Below are positions 7,595-16,201 of a stretch of 54,512 nucleotides of DNA, piece after piece. The position numbers and the translations under genes are program-made. Within the stretch, counting starts at the first letter, position 1, and each line of letters begins with the position of its first letter. Source of the stretch: a virus. Below the pieces are notes generated by a model. It made no database searches. It had not been told where the DNA came from and worked only from the letters and a program-made list of their open reading frames with translations. Where the stretch lies: positions 1-54,512 of the IMG/VR virus record IMGVR_UViG_3300007363_000026. One strand, written 5' to 3'.

Positions 7595-9732
7595 TTCTTG
7601 TTTTGGCCGATCATCAGGCCAGTCTGTCCCGGTATGGCGGTGGCAGTAGCCTCATTGGCAGCGGCCAAGAATTTGCCAAGCGTAGCGATCCTATCGCTGC
7701 CCCACGTCTGTTCAATGCGGGCCAGAATGGCGTCGCGCTGCGCCCTGTCGGCAGTGAACAGACGGCGCGCTAGTTCCTTCGCAACCTCGTCCTTGAAACC
7801 AAACATCTTGTTTAGGCCCGTGCTTACGATCTCCATGCCTATCGAGAGCAGCGTCGGTGACGAGCGATAGCGGTCGAACATTTCTCCAATTGTCTGGCGG
7901 CCAAGGCGAGCATCGTCCGCCAAGCGTTCGGCTGTCATGGAGTTCCCGAACACCTTGTTCTTGGTGTTGCTCATAAGCTTTTCGAGCGACACAAGCTCGC
8001 CAAGCCTTTCCGGCCGGTCAGTAAAGACGGCCGTTGACTTTTCGGAGCGAGGAATTGCCGCCTCAAGGATCTGCTGCATGCGCGGCGTCTCAAAAATGCG
8101 CGTCACGTCCGCTGATCTGGCGGTGTTGCCCTTGTTGCCCATGTAGGCATCATGCAATCCAAGACGAAAAAGCTTCTGCTGGCCCTCAGTGAGTTCAGCA
8201 ATTTGATCCGCGGCTACATTCGAGTCTTCGCGCCACGCCTTCCGCCCCAAATCAAGCGCGTCCTTCATGTCCATTTCAGATGAAAAATAATTGCGCGCCT
8301 CTTTGTACTTGGCCCCGACGCCGTTTGTCTTGATGTTGTCAACGGCATTAAGCAGCGTGTTCTTCAGGTCCGTTAGGATCTTTTCTGCGTACTTGTCTGG
8401 CTGTGTTGGGTTGCGCGTCTTTGAGATGAGGCTATCCAAGGCCTTTTTTGCCTGATCAAATCCGTGCAGGTCAGACACCAGCCTCCCGTCGCCAGTCGTG
8501 AACAAACGAAGCGCACGCTTGATGATCGCGGCTTCTGTCGTTTGCATGTTTGCAGTGGCCTGCAGCGTCTGCGTAATGATTGGCCCAATGGTCTGCCCAA
8601 CGTCGACGCCCTGTGCGAGCTTCCTGGCTTCACCATAAAGTTCATTGCTGCGCTCTTTGAGCTTGGCCAGCATGGCCTTTTCAGTCTGATATGCCGTGTC
8701 CCCGAACTTGTGGTGGTCCTTGTCAAAGATTGTGAATGCGCGCTTCAGATACTCCCCGACGCGCTCATACATGCCGGCAGCTTCTTGGTCGGGCTGACGC
8801 GCGGCCAGCGGGTTGCGATGCGCAATGCCGGCGCTAGACGCTATCGCAGCCGCGTCTCCTTTTGGCGTGACGCCAGTCTGCCGCGCACCGAGAACCGCTT
8901 CACCAACTTTTGCGGCCTCTGGGTTTCCACGGACAACGCCACCCGCCAGCTTCTGCATGCCAGAAGAAGCGTCGGCAAGCGTTAGCGGGACATCGACGTA
9001 GCTGTTGGAATCAAGACGTGAGACGCGATCCGCCTCATTGAAGAACGAACGAAGTTTTTTTGGATCGTCGCCGCTCGAGCGCAGCCATGACTTCAGCACA
9101 GAGTCGGCAGCAGCCTCGTCGGGGTTTTGCCGCGAAAGCTTTGCGCCTGCTCTGGCTAGCGTTGGCGCCGCAGCGTCAATCGTCTTTGTAAGAGCATTGC
9201 CAGCAACAGTGCCGACCCCAGACAGAGCGCCGCCAAGAAGGCCGCCAACAACAGCGCCGTGTTTTGCACCACCAAGCGTGTCCTCATCTGCGGCACCCGC
9301 TCCAGCCAAGGCGCCAACTCCGGAACCAATCTTGGCTCCCTGCCACATCGTCTTGCCAACGGTGGCCGCAGGCTTCATGACGCCGGCAACAAGCCCTAGA
9401 CCTGGCGTTAGAAAGCCGCCGCCAAGTTCTGCCGCAAGTGCCGCTTTTGGGTTCTCCGCCTTGAACGCCGCGATCTTGGCGCGCTCGTCATCGCGGGCCT
9501 TTTCATACTCTTCGCCCGCGAACACTTGGCGAAGGCGACCCATGATCTCATCGCCCCAACCAAGCAGCGCACCCTGTCCGAACAAGGTGCGAGCTAGGCC
9601 AGCCTCATAAGTCTGTGGAGGCGCTCCAGATCCTCTCGCCGCGACTTCCTCGTCTGTCAGAAACTTCTGAGCAGATGGCGCAGCAGTGCCAAGGGTCGCC
9701 ACTTCAGCGTCGGTTAGGAACTTTTCAGCCAT
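7591..9732 (-). CDS. internal virion / DNA ejection protein (713 aa)
   Basis: A large protein with a duplicated N-terminal motif (KFLTDAEVA then KFLTDEEVA), a Gly/Ala-rich region (about residues 90-180) with membrane-active character, and a long helical C-terminal half. Together with the next two genes it matches the set of ejection proteins that podoviruses store in the capsid and extrude to form a channel through the cell envelope. Assignment rests on size, composition and position between tail proteins and fibres. Confidence 0.6.
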   Translation of the reverse strand: MAEKFLTDAEVATLGTAAPSAQKFLTDEEVAARGSGAPPQTYEAGLARTLFGQGALLGWGDEIMGRLRQVFAGEEYEKARDDERAKIAAFKAENPKAALAAELGGGFLTPGLGLVAGVMKPAATVGKTMWQGAKIGSGVGALAGAGAADEDTLGGAKHGAVVGGLLGGALSGVGTVAGNALTKTIDAAAPTLARAGAKLSRQNPDEAAADSVLKSWLRSSGDDPKKLRSFFNEADRVSRLDSNSYVDVPLTLADASSGMQKLAGGVVRGNPEAAKVGEAVLGARQTGVTPKGDAAAIASSAGIAHRNPLAARQPDQEAAGMYERVGEYLKRAFTIFDKDHHKFGDTAYQTEKAMLAKLKERSNELYGEARKLAQGVDVGQTIGPIITQTLQATANMQTTEAAIIKRALRLFTTGDGRLVSDLHGFDQAKKALDSLISKTRNPTQPDKYAEKILTDLKNTLLNAVDNIKTNGVGAKYKEARNYFSSEMDMKDALDLGRKAWREDSNVAADQIAELTEGQQKLFRLGLHDAYMGNKGNTARSADVTRIFETPRMQQILEAAIPRSEKSTAVFTDRPERLGELVSLEKLMSNTKNKVFGNSMTAERLADDARLGRQTIGEMFDRYRSSPTLLSIGMEIVSTGLNKMFGFKDEVAKELARRLFTADRAQRDAILARIEQTWGSDRIATLGKFLAAANEATATAIPGQTGLMIGQNKK

Positions 9733-9734
9733 CG

Positions 9735-11837
9735 TTAGCGGCCCATCGCCTTGTCCAGCGCTGCATTGAGAGCGTTGCGCTGTGCGTCATTCAGTTGCCA
9801 ACGCAGAGCATCGTATTTCTGGACGAGTGCCAGAGGCTGCATGGACTGCATGTCTGTATTGAATTCAGATTGCACCTTCGCTGCATCAGCTTGAGCCTTT
9901 GCAGAAGCGCCAGCCGCCGCCGTGTTGTTTTCTTCGCGCTTTCTAGCGGCCCGCTGTGTCGGCGTCTCTTGCGGGCGTGGCGCTGGTGCTGGTGCCGTTT
10001 GCGGAGATCCCTCCTGAACCCATTGATTGGGACCGACCTTGCGCAATCCGTTCAAAACGGTCCCGACTGGCGCCTTGGCAACGTCATCGACGGTTGGGGC
10101 TGCTGGTGCCGCTGTCTGCTGCGGTGCTGCCTCTGGGGCCTTTACCGTTGCCTCGCGCTGTCCTGCGAGCGCCTTCATTTCCTTTTCGGACCAAAGCGGG
10201 TTCTTTTCCGCCCAGTCCTGCATAGCGATATCAAAACGGTGATCGAGGCGACCGCCATTGTTCTGAGCATAGCGCAAGGCCATTTTTGCGATATCTGCCT
10301 CGCGCTGCATCATGCGCTTGCGCATCTGCACGAGGAATAGGTTGGCCTCTGGACTGTTGGACGTGTTGGCGGTCATGGCGTAAAGAAACTCGCGGTCCTT
10401 GTCCGACATAGCGCCCGGCATACCGCCAGCCGTGCCACGCATTTGCAGCGTCATTTCATTGCTGATCGCTTCCATGACCTGCGTCGGAGGTAGGCCCTCC
10501 GTCTTGATGCCGATGGCCTCCATGGCCCTATCAAACTGCTTGCGGACTCCCGCTCCCATGCCCTGAATGGTCGCTGGGTTTTGGATTAGCTTTTCGAGGA
10601 TGTTGTAGCTACTCATCGCGCTGGTTAGTTTTGGCAGGCTTTCGCGATAGCCCTTGTAAGCTCCGGCAAAGTCCTTGCCCGCCTCCTTGTCGTAGGCATC
10701 CTCAAAGGACTTATCATCTTGCAGAAGCGCAGCCGCTTCCTTCGGGATGAGCCCCGCCGCGACCATGACGCCCAAGGTGTACTTGTCGATGGACGGAGGT
10801 TTTTGCGGCGCACCAGATGGCACTGCCGGGGATGCTGATGGCGCTGGAAGCGTCTGCGGCTGGCCTACAGACACGCCAGGAACACCAGACGGCACACCCT
10901 GCATCGGCGCTGGAGGCATGCTTCCGGGTGCCTGCGCTGGCGCCCCTGCAACAGGCGCACCAGGGGTTAGTGGCCGCCCAAGCATGCGGCTTACCATGCC
11001 CCACTTTTCTTCCTGTTCAGCGCGCTTCAAGCCAAGCTGCTCGAGCATCTGAGCGCCGCGCATTTGCAGGGCTGGCACTGGCGACTGAATGAGCTTTCTT
11101 GCCTGATCCTTCATATCCGGCGATGTCATGGCATCCCGGATCGACTGGCTCTGTAGGTCTTGATTGGCACGTACGGCATTATCGGCGCCGCCCTGATATA
11201 TGCCACCAAACAAGCCACCCAGCCCCTGCGCCAGAGCACCCCAACCGCTGGTCGCCTGTGGCGTGTTTCGAAACTGCTGCGCTAGCCCATACTGAGACTT
11301 GATAATCTCGTCAGGCGTCCATTGACTAGTAAGGGGATCTGTTGCCATTGGTGTCGTGCCTGTTGTCAGAGCGCTTGAAAGTGTGGGCTGCGATGGTGGT
11401 GGAGCGGCAGGCTGCGAAGTGGGCGCTTTGTACCCAAGATTAAAGAACCTATGCGTGCCGAGATCGACGCCACTCCCATTGTCCCAGGATGGCGGCTGTC
11501 GCCCTAAAGCCGCCTGCGCCTTGGGCGAATAGAAGTGCGTTGCACCGTTGGTTGGGTCTGGATCGACGCCATACAAAACAGGCCAGATTGTCGTCGCGAT
11601 GCGCTGATAGTCTTCAGAGTTCGGGTCCAGCCCCTCAAGCGTCGTTCGCTTGCTTGACCAAGGCTCGAACTGGTTAGGCGCAAGAACCGTATCGGTGAGA
11701 GACTTGCCGCTAGATTTGGCCCGGTTCGCGATGACGGCAGCAACCGCACGCTGCCCTTCTGGCGCTTCACCCCTTGCTTCGCCCCATACGGTGCGGACGG
11801 CTTTGTCAAAATCATCAGGAGACCAAGAGGGAGCCAT
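9735..11837 (-). CDS. virion-associated cell-wall hydrolase / ejection protein (SleB-like domain, 700 aa)
   Basis: Residues about 8-135 match the cell wall hydrolase SleB/CwlJ family: a VWGEARGE motif with the catalytic-type Glu, AAVIANRAKS and a later GATHFYSP. The remaining 550 residues are Pro/Ala-linked helical segments. This suggests an ejected virion protein that opens peptidoglycan locally during DNA entry, distinct from the GH24 endolysin used for lysis. The ATG overlaps the upstream stop (TAATG). Confidence 0.7.
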   Translation of the reverse strand: MAPSWSPDDFDKAVRTVWGEARGEAPEGQRAVAAVIANRAKSSGKSLTDTVLAPNQFEPWSSKRTTLEGLDPNSEDYQRIATTIWPVLYGVDPDPTNGATHFYSPKAQAALGRQPPSWDNGSGVDLGTHRFFNLGYKAPTSQPAAPPPSQPTLSSALTTGTTPMATDPLTSQWTPDEIIKSQYGLAQQFRNTPQATSGWGALAQGLGGLFGGIYQGGADNAVRANQDLQSQSIRDAMTSPDMKDQARKLIQSPVPALQMRGAQMLEQLGLKRAEQEEKWGMVSRMLGRPLTPGAPVAGAPAQAPGSMPPAPMQGVPSGVPGVSVGQPQTLPAPSASPAVPSGAPQKPPSIDKYTLGVMVAAGLIPKEAAALLQDDKSFEDAYDKEAGKDFAGAYKGYRESLPKLTSAMSSYNILEKLIQNPATIQGMGAGVRKQFDRAMEAIGIKTEGLPPTQVMEAISNEMTLQMRGTAGGMPGAMSDKDREFLYAMTANTSNSPEANLFLVQMRKRMMQREADIAKMALRYAQNNGGRLDHRFDIAMQDWAEKNPLWSEKEMKALAGQREATVKAPEAAPQQTAAPAAPTVDDVAKAPVGTVLNGLRKVGPNQWVQEGSPQTAPAPAPRPQETPTQRAARKREENNTAAAGASAKAQADAAKVQSEFNTDMQSMQPLALVQKYDALRWQLNDAQRNALNAALDKAMGR

Positions 11838-12688
11838 TAGCTGCTCGACGTGCCGCTATTGTTGAATAGCCCCTTGATGCCGCCATACGCTTTGCCTGCG
11901 AGCGTATTGCCAAAGCTGTAATTTGCTGGCATCTGGCCAAAGAGGCCGCCAAGCCCAACGCTCGCCAGATTGCCGATCCCACTCCACATATTCTTGTAGT
12001 TGTCGGCGGCGATGCGGTCAGCGTTGGCCTGCGCGCCAGCAAAATCCCCCGGCTGATAGCCAGGCGTCGAGATGTCAGCATTCTGTGGCGCAAGGCTGTT
12101 GAGACCAGACAGCAACCCAAGCCCCTGCCCTGCGATGCTATAGGGCGCCGCCTGCTGCTGGATTTGGTTGGACTGCAACTGTGCCTGCATGCCGGGAACG
12201 GCATTCCATGCCTGCGCCGCAGCGTTCTGGTCTGCAATGGCGAATTGCCGGTTGAGGTTGCCGGCTTCGTTCTGCTCGATCTCGGAACCCAGCGGAATAC
12301 CGCGCTCCGCAAGTGTCGTCTTCAGTGCGTTCTGCTGTTGCTGCCGCATGGGCGATGTCAGGGCGCCATAAGCCGCCATGTTGCCCTGCGCGATCGCAGG
12401 TGCCGTCATCGTGTCCCAGTTAAAATTCCCGGTGCCAAGGTTGTTGACGGTCTGGCCAAATGTTCCAGCAACTCCCGTGGCGTTCAGGCTTGGATCAAGG
12501 GACTGCGTCTGTCCGGTTGGCAACCCATTGGCGTCGACTTGCGTGGTCGAGGCTCCGAACGGGCCGGAGCGATTGGCGCCCTGCGCCTTCATCCCCAAGG
12601 AGCCAACTGCGGCGTCCTTGTTGTATCCGGTTTGCGTGTCAGCGACCTTCTTCGGATCTGCCGCCTGCGGTTTGTCAAACATTCCCAT
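11837..12688 (-). CDS. probable internal virion protein (283 aa)
   Basis: Gln/Asn/Ala/Gly-rich sequence with a helical middle (AALKTT, GSEIEQNEAGNLNRQFAIADQN). ATG at 12688 is preferred: it overlaps the upstream stop as TGATG and follows an AGGTGG Shine-Dalgarno, whereas an in-frame GTG at 12697 is less well placed. The position, between a GNAT gene and the two large ejection proteins, suggests a third ejection protein. No named domain was seen. Confidence 0.55.
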   Translation of the reverse strand: MGMFDKPQAADPKKVADTQTGYNKDAAVGSLGMKAQGANRSGPFGASTTQVDANGLPTGQTQSLDPSLNATGVAGTFGQTVNNLGTGNFNWDTMTAPAIAQGNMAAYGALTSPMRQQQQNALKTTLAERGIPLGSEIEQNEAGNLNRQFAIADQNAAAQAWNAVPGMQAQLQSNQIQQQAAPYSIAGQGLGLLSGLNSLAPQNADISTPGYQPGDFAGAQANADRIAADNYKNMWSGIGNLASVGLGGLFGQMPANYSFGNTLAGKAYGGIKGLFNNSGTSSS

Positions 12689-13173
12689 CAGTGCCACCTG
12701 CAGTCTTGAGCCAGTAGGCCGTACATGATCATATCCGTCTTGCCTTCAGCCGCGGATTTGCGGCGAACGCCTTCAAGGATGAACCCAAGCTTCTCGACAA
12801 GAGTTCTCGACTTCTTGTTGCGTCTTGGGATGAACGCCGTCACGCGAGACAAACCGGCTATACAAAAGCAAAAGTGGAAGAACTCTCGACACGTTCTTTT
12901 GCTCAGCCATCCCGGCGTCCCGACAACGCTGATCTCAGCATCGCAGCCGCGAAAGTTGGCGACAAAGATCGCCCCAACCAGCTTATCGTTCCGCACCACC
13001 CCGAACGCCTCATAGGGCGACTGGCCAACAAAAGAGATGCCATGCGCTCCAGACTTCAGGGACGCCCACTCGAGCAATGCCGATCTCTGCTCTGGCGTTC
13101 TTGCTGGATGGAGAGACTTGAATTCCAAGCGCTGCGGAGCCGATGCCGCAGCATCGCCAACGAATTGCTGCAT
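12688..13173 (-). CDS. GNAT-like acetyltransferase in the tail operon (161 aa)
   Basis: The C-terminal half has the GNAT-type pattern of a strand and helix followed by SRTLVEKLGFILEGVRR, which resembles the acetyl-CoA fold seen after the pyrophosphate loop (RNKKSRTLVEKLGF). Similar proteins are common in the tail/internal protein block of podoviruses, where their acceptor is unknown. It may be structural rather than catalytic. The fold assignment is moderate. Confidence 0.55.
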   Translation of the reverse strand: MQQFVGDAAASAPQRLEFKSLHPARTPEQRSALLEWASLKSGAHGISFVGQSPYEAFGVVRNDKLVGAIFVANFRGCDAEISVVGTPGWLSKRTCREFFHFCFCIAGLSRVTAFIPRRNKKSRTLVEKLGFILEGVRRKSAAEGKTDMIMYGLLAQDCRWH

Positions 13174-14727
13174 CTATCGAATTCCACCCGGCTTAAACAG
13201 GAGATCCGTCGCGAACCAACGCAAGTCCTCGCTATTGCATGTGGCGCGCATGCGCACGGACACAGCGCGCCCCTCACCTCTGATCGTGTACCAAAGCGCC
13301 CGATAGTCGCTTTCCGTGCCCCAAGCGCTGCCCCAAGCCGAGCCCCAAGGCGTTGTCGAGGGGTCGTTGATCAGATCGACGCCATTGCCGACCAGCGTCC
13401 GCAACACGAAGTCGGTATCAACCCCAATGACGCCTGTTGCCGTGCCGGAGGCTTGGATTTTCGGCCGCATGCCCGTGAACAGGTTGTTCGACTGGCTCTG
13501 CTGCGGATAGATGAAGGCCGTGTTCGCAACCGCTGTGATGTTCGTTCCGGCATCCGTTGCGCCAGAGGCCGAATAAACGATGCCGCCCGTCTGCGCCCCG
13601 AAATAGAGAGTCCCGTTGAAGGAGCAGAAGCGGGAGGCATTCCATCCTGTGTGCGTACACCAGTTGCCGTTACGGCTATTCAGAACCCACTGCTTCGAGA
13701 GCACGCCCGTCGTCTGCGGCACGTTCACGTAAACGACGCCGTCATGCAGGCACCCGTGCCAGCCCGCATTGCCACTATCCAGAACCGCGTCGTCGGCGAT
13801 GCCAGGGGCCACCTTGCCCCAAGGGTCGATCCTTGCCAGATCCATTGCTACGCCGCCCACGGCAGCGGAAACCGGCAGCAAGCCTAACGTGGTTATCACC
13901 ACCAGCTCGCCACCCACGTTGAACAGGCATTGGCGCCCGATCGGAGGGGCCGCGGTCTTGTATTTGCCGATCAGGGAGAAAGTAGAACCAGGGTCGCCCT
14001 GATAGATAATGATCTCACCCGTCGACATGACGAATACGGTCATGTCATCGGCGCCGTCGCCGGCATCTCGAGACCATGACCCAGCCGCCATGCAGTAGCC
14101 ACCACTGGCCACCTGATCCAGTTGGAATTTAGTTAGGTTGGAGGCTGCCGTGATCTGCCCCACAGCCCCATACCAGACGTGAGCCTTGTCCTTTTCACAG
14201 AACCAGAGACGATTACGAATAAGGGCAATGTTGATCAGGTTCGTATTGGTAAGGCCAGATCCTGCCCACGCAATCGCACCCACCGTCGAGCCATCATAAA
14301 CTTGCGGCGTATCGGTCCCATTCACGAAAAACAGGCGATCCGAATACAGCGCCGTCTGCCAGCGATCGTCAGCGAAGCCCGTCGCTTTCTGCGTTGCGGC
14401 GCCTGCCGACGTGCAGTCGTAAATCTTGCCATTGGCGCCCGCCAGAAGCTTGCTAGCTGAATACCCCACATAGGCCGCTAGCGTCTTAACCTCACCGGAG
14501 CCCATGCCCGTTCCGTGCGAGGTCTTACCCTTGCGCAGCGTCACATCGCCAGAACCCGGAAAGAAGTTTTCCAGAATACGCGCTTCATTCGGCTGCAAGG
14601 CCGTGATGTCTGACCGCAGATTGATGCCGCCATACGGCGCAGGCAGCGACAGGGACTTGCCCTGCTCGAACTGCGTCGGGCGCATCTTAAACTGCGGCAT
14701 TCTTTTGTTGCGGATAAGCAAAGCCAT
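13174..14727 (-). CDS. tail protein, nozzle/stabilisation type (517 aa)
   Basis: Long beta-rich protein with repeated WD-like strands (LAAYVGYSASKLLAGANGKIYD, DRLFFVNGTDTPQVYDGST, IALIRNRLWFCEKDKAHVWY), typical of the podovirus short-tail nozzle or stabilisation proteins (P22 gp10 / T7 gp12 type). It directly follows the adaptor gene in transcription order apart from the inserted HNH gene, which fits the tail knob. The start may be at 14700 (MPQFKMRPT). Confidence 0.65.
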   Translation of the reverse strand: MALLIRNKRMPQFKMRPTQFEQGKSLSLPAPYGGINLRSDITALQPNEARILENFFPGSGDVTLRKGKTSHGTGMGSGEVKTLAAYVGYSASKLLAGANGKIYDCTSAGAATQKATGFADDRWQTALYSDRLFFVNGTDTPQVYDGSTVGAIAWAGSGLTNTNLINIALIRNRLWFCEKDKAHVWYGAVGQITAASNLTKFQLDQVASGGYCMAAGSWSRDAGDGADDMTVFVMSTGEIIIYQGDPGSTFSLIGKYKTAAPPIGRQCLFNVGGELVVITTLGLLPVSAAVGGVAMDLARIDPWGKVAPGIADDAVLDSGNAGWHGCLHDGVVYVNVPQTTGVLSKQWVLNSRNGNWCTHTGWNASRFCSFNGTLYFGAQTGGIVYSASGATDAGTNITAVANTAFIYPQQSQSNNLFTGMRPKIQASGTATGVIGVDTDFVLRTLVGNGVDLINDPSTTPWGSAWGSAWGTESDYRALWYTIRGEGRAVSVRMRATCNSEDLRWFATDLLFKPGGIR

Positions 14728-14750
14728 TTGGCTGATTTTGCCTTGCGATG

Positions 14751-14759
14751 TGATATACT
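14751..14759 (+). promoter_or_regulatory. extended -10 promoter for the HNH-AP2 gene
   Basis: TGATATACT is a TGN-plus-TATACT extended -10 element 24 bp before the ATG at 14784, in the gap between two leftward tail genes. A poor -35 (TTGGCT at 14728-14733, 20 bp spacing) lies upstream. The endonuclease therefore probably has its own promoter against the direction of the late operon. Confidence 0.4.
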
Positions 14760-14783
14760 TACTGGCTTGCGCGGAGATTTGAT

Positions 14784-15281
14784 ATGACGGACAGAGTTAC
14801 ACACGAACAAGTGCGGACTTGGCTTTCTCTCGACTATGAAACCGGCCTATTCACGAGGCTTATTACGAAGGGCGCACGGTTCAAGGCCGGCACCATTGCA
14901 ACCCCTCTGAACAAAGGCGACGGTTATTACCGTATCTGCTTGAACTGGCGGCAGTACAATTATGCCCACGTCGTCTGGTTCTACATCCATGGCCAGTGGC
15001 CAAAAGAGATTGACCACATCAACGGCGACCGCTCAGATAACCGGCCTTGCAACCTGCGTCTCGCCACAAGAAGCCAAAACATGGCCGCTCGAAAGGAGTA
15101 CCGGAAGCCAAAGAGCGGCTATCGCGGCGTGACCAAGACCCAATGGAACAAATTTCAGGCATCCATTAGCGTCAACGGAAGGAAGCGCCATATTGGCGTA
15201 TACGACACCGCCGAAGAGGCTCATGAGGCATGGAAGGCCGCGGCTCTTGTGCTGCGCGGCGAGTTCGCAGAGACTTACTGA
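14784..15281 (+). CDS. free-standing HNH homing endonuclease with AP2 DNA-binding domain (165 aa)
   Basis: Residues about 45-95 form an HNH_3-type nuclease: AHVVWFYIHGQWP, then the core IDHINGDRSDNRPCNLR. Residues about 110-160 match the AP2 DNA-binding domain (GYRGVTKTQWNKFQASI ... HIGVYDTAEEAHEAW). It is a selfish endonuclease that would nick or cut a site in related phage genomes. It is inserted between two tail genes on the opposite strand, and its stop overlaps the end of the adaptor gene by 7 nt. Confidence 0.9.
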   Translation: MTDRVTHEQVRTWLSLDYETGLFTRLITKGARFKAGTIATPLNKGDGYYRICLNWRQYNYAHVVWFYIHGQWPKEIDHINGDRSDNRPCNLRLATRSQNMAARKEYRKPKSGYRGVTKTQWNKFQASISVNGRKRHIGVYDTAEEAHEAWKAAALVLRGEFAETY

Positions 15282-15988
15282 CCGTAGCCCGTCTCCGGGA
15301 GCGAACCTCCCGGGATGATGTGCCTGCGGTTCGAGTTAAGGTCGATCACGCCCTTGCCTGCGTTGTCGGCAAGAACCTCCTGCTTGATGGACTCATATTC
15401 CTTATATTCCGGCTCGTATGGCATGCCCTTGGCTTGCAAGAACCGCCACTTGAGACCCAACGTCAGAAGGTCTGCATCAATCCGTACCGTGTCGTTATCC
15501 GACGCGAACGTGTTGGTGTTCACGCTGTCGGATTGCCGGGTGATCCAGTTCTTGCTGTAGTAGTCGAAAGCGATCGTGTCCGTGCTTGATGGCGTCGGAT
15601 AGATCATGAACTGATTGCCGCGAATGGCGAACCAGCGCCTGCGAGTGGCATTGACCACGAACCCGGAATTCAGCCACTGCCAGATGATGGATGGCGTCGG
15701 CCCCGACATCCTCCAGCGGTTGGTGCGGTCCCACTGGCTCATGTTCGCGAATGCGATGAAGTCCGTTGGAAGACTGTACGTTGACGTACCGTTGGACGTT
15801 GTGAACGTGTATTCGCTGATGAGTTCGTTCCACCTGAACTCCCGAGCCAGCGTTCTCCCCTCTCTTGTGACCAAGGACACGCATTGCCTTGCGGTCAGGT
15901 TGCCGTTTCCGTAGAAGGAAGACGGCAATTCAAACCCGCTCATTTCACTGAGCGCGTCCGTGCAGATGGTCAGGAGACTGGTTGCCAT
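15275..15988 (-). CDS. tail adaptor / head-completion protein (237 aa)
   Basis: Sequence and length fit the podovirus adaptor family (P22 gp4 / T7 gp11 type tail tubular protein A): an N-terminal helix (LLTICTDALSEMSGFE), a strongly aromatic middle (YTFTTSNGTSTYSLPTDF, WDRTNRWRM) and a C-terminal arm. It would bind the portal and carry the tail nozzle. Its start codon is back to back with that of the rightward membrane gene at 15989. Confidence 0.7.
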   Translation of the reverse strand: MATSLLTICTDALSEMSGFELPSSFYGNGNLTARQCVSLVTREGRTLAREFRWNELISEYTFTTSNGTSTYSLPTDFIAFANMSQWDRTNRWRMSGPTPSIIWQWLNSGFVVNATRRRWFAIRGNQFMIYPTPSSTDTIAFDYYSKNWITRQSDSVNTNTFASDNDTVRIDADLLTLGLKWRFLQAKGMPYEPEYKEYESIKQEVLADNAGKGVIDLNSNRRHIIPGGSLPETGYGQ

Positions 15989-16201
15989 ATGGTTGACGCG
16001 CTCGCTAGTGGCCTATGGTGGCTCTATGGCTTTGTGGCCATAGGCGTCGGGCTGTGGTTTTGGTTTGATGTTGCCAAGGCAACGCGCGACGGCATCAAGA
16101 AAGACCCTAAGGGCACTTCTCTTATAATACTCAGGCAGGTGGGCTTGTTTGCAGCGATCGTGTTGGTGCTTTGGGTTGTGACCAAAGGCGGGAAAGGTTA
16201 G
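15989..16201 (+). CDS. two-TM membrane protein on the opposite strand (70 aa)
   Basis: Two clear membrane segments (LWWLYGFVAIGVGLWFWF and QVGLFAAIVLVLWVV) are separated by a basic loop (KATRDGIKKDPKG). It occupies the exact space between two leftward genes: its ATG abuts the adaptor start (CATATG) and its TAG overlaps the downstream gene's TAA. The AGGAG upstream is 12 nt away and lies inside the adaptor gene. The topology is coherent, so it is probably real: a moron-like membrane protein of unknown role. Confidence 0.55.
   Translation: MVDALASGLWWLYGFVAIGVGLWFWFDVAKATRDGIKKDPKGTSLIILRQVGLFAAIVLVLWVVTKGGKG

Noticed and set aside
9615-10340. Open frame of 241 codons on the + strand over ejection-protein genes
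   Set aside because: Low-complexity Arg/Cys/Leu-rich shadow of the opposite strand with no supporting start or family.
12874-13887. Long open frame (337 codons) on the + strand opposite the tail nozzle and GNAT genes
   Set aside because: It mirrors two better-supported genes, has no domain signature, and shows the Arg/Pro-rich composition typical of antisense frames in GC-rich DNA.
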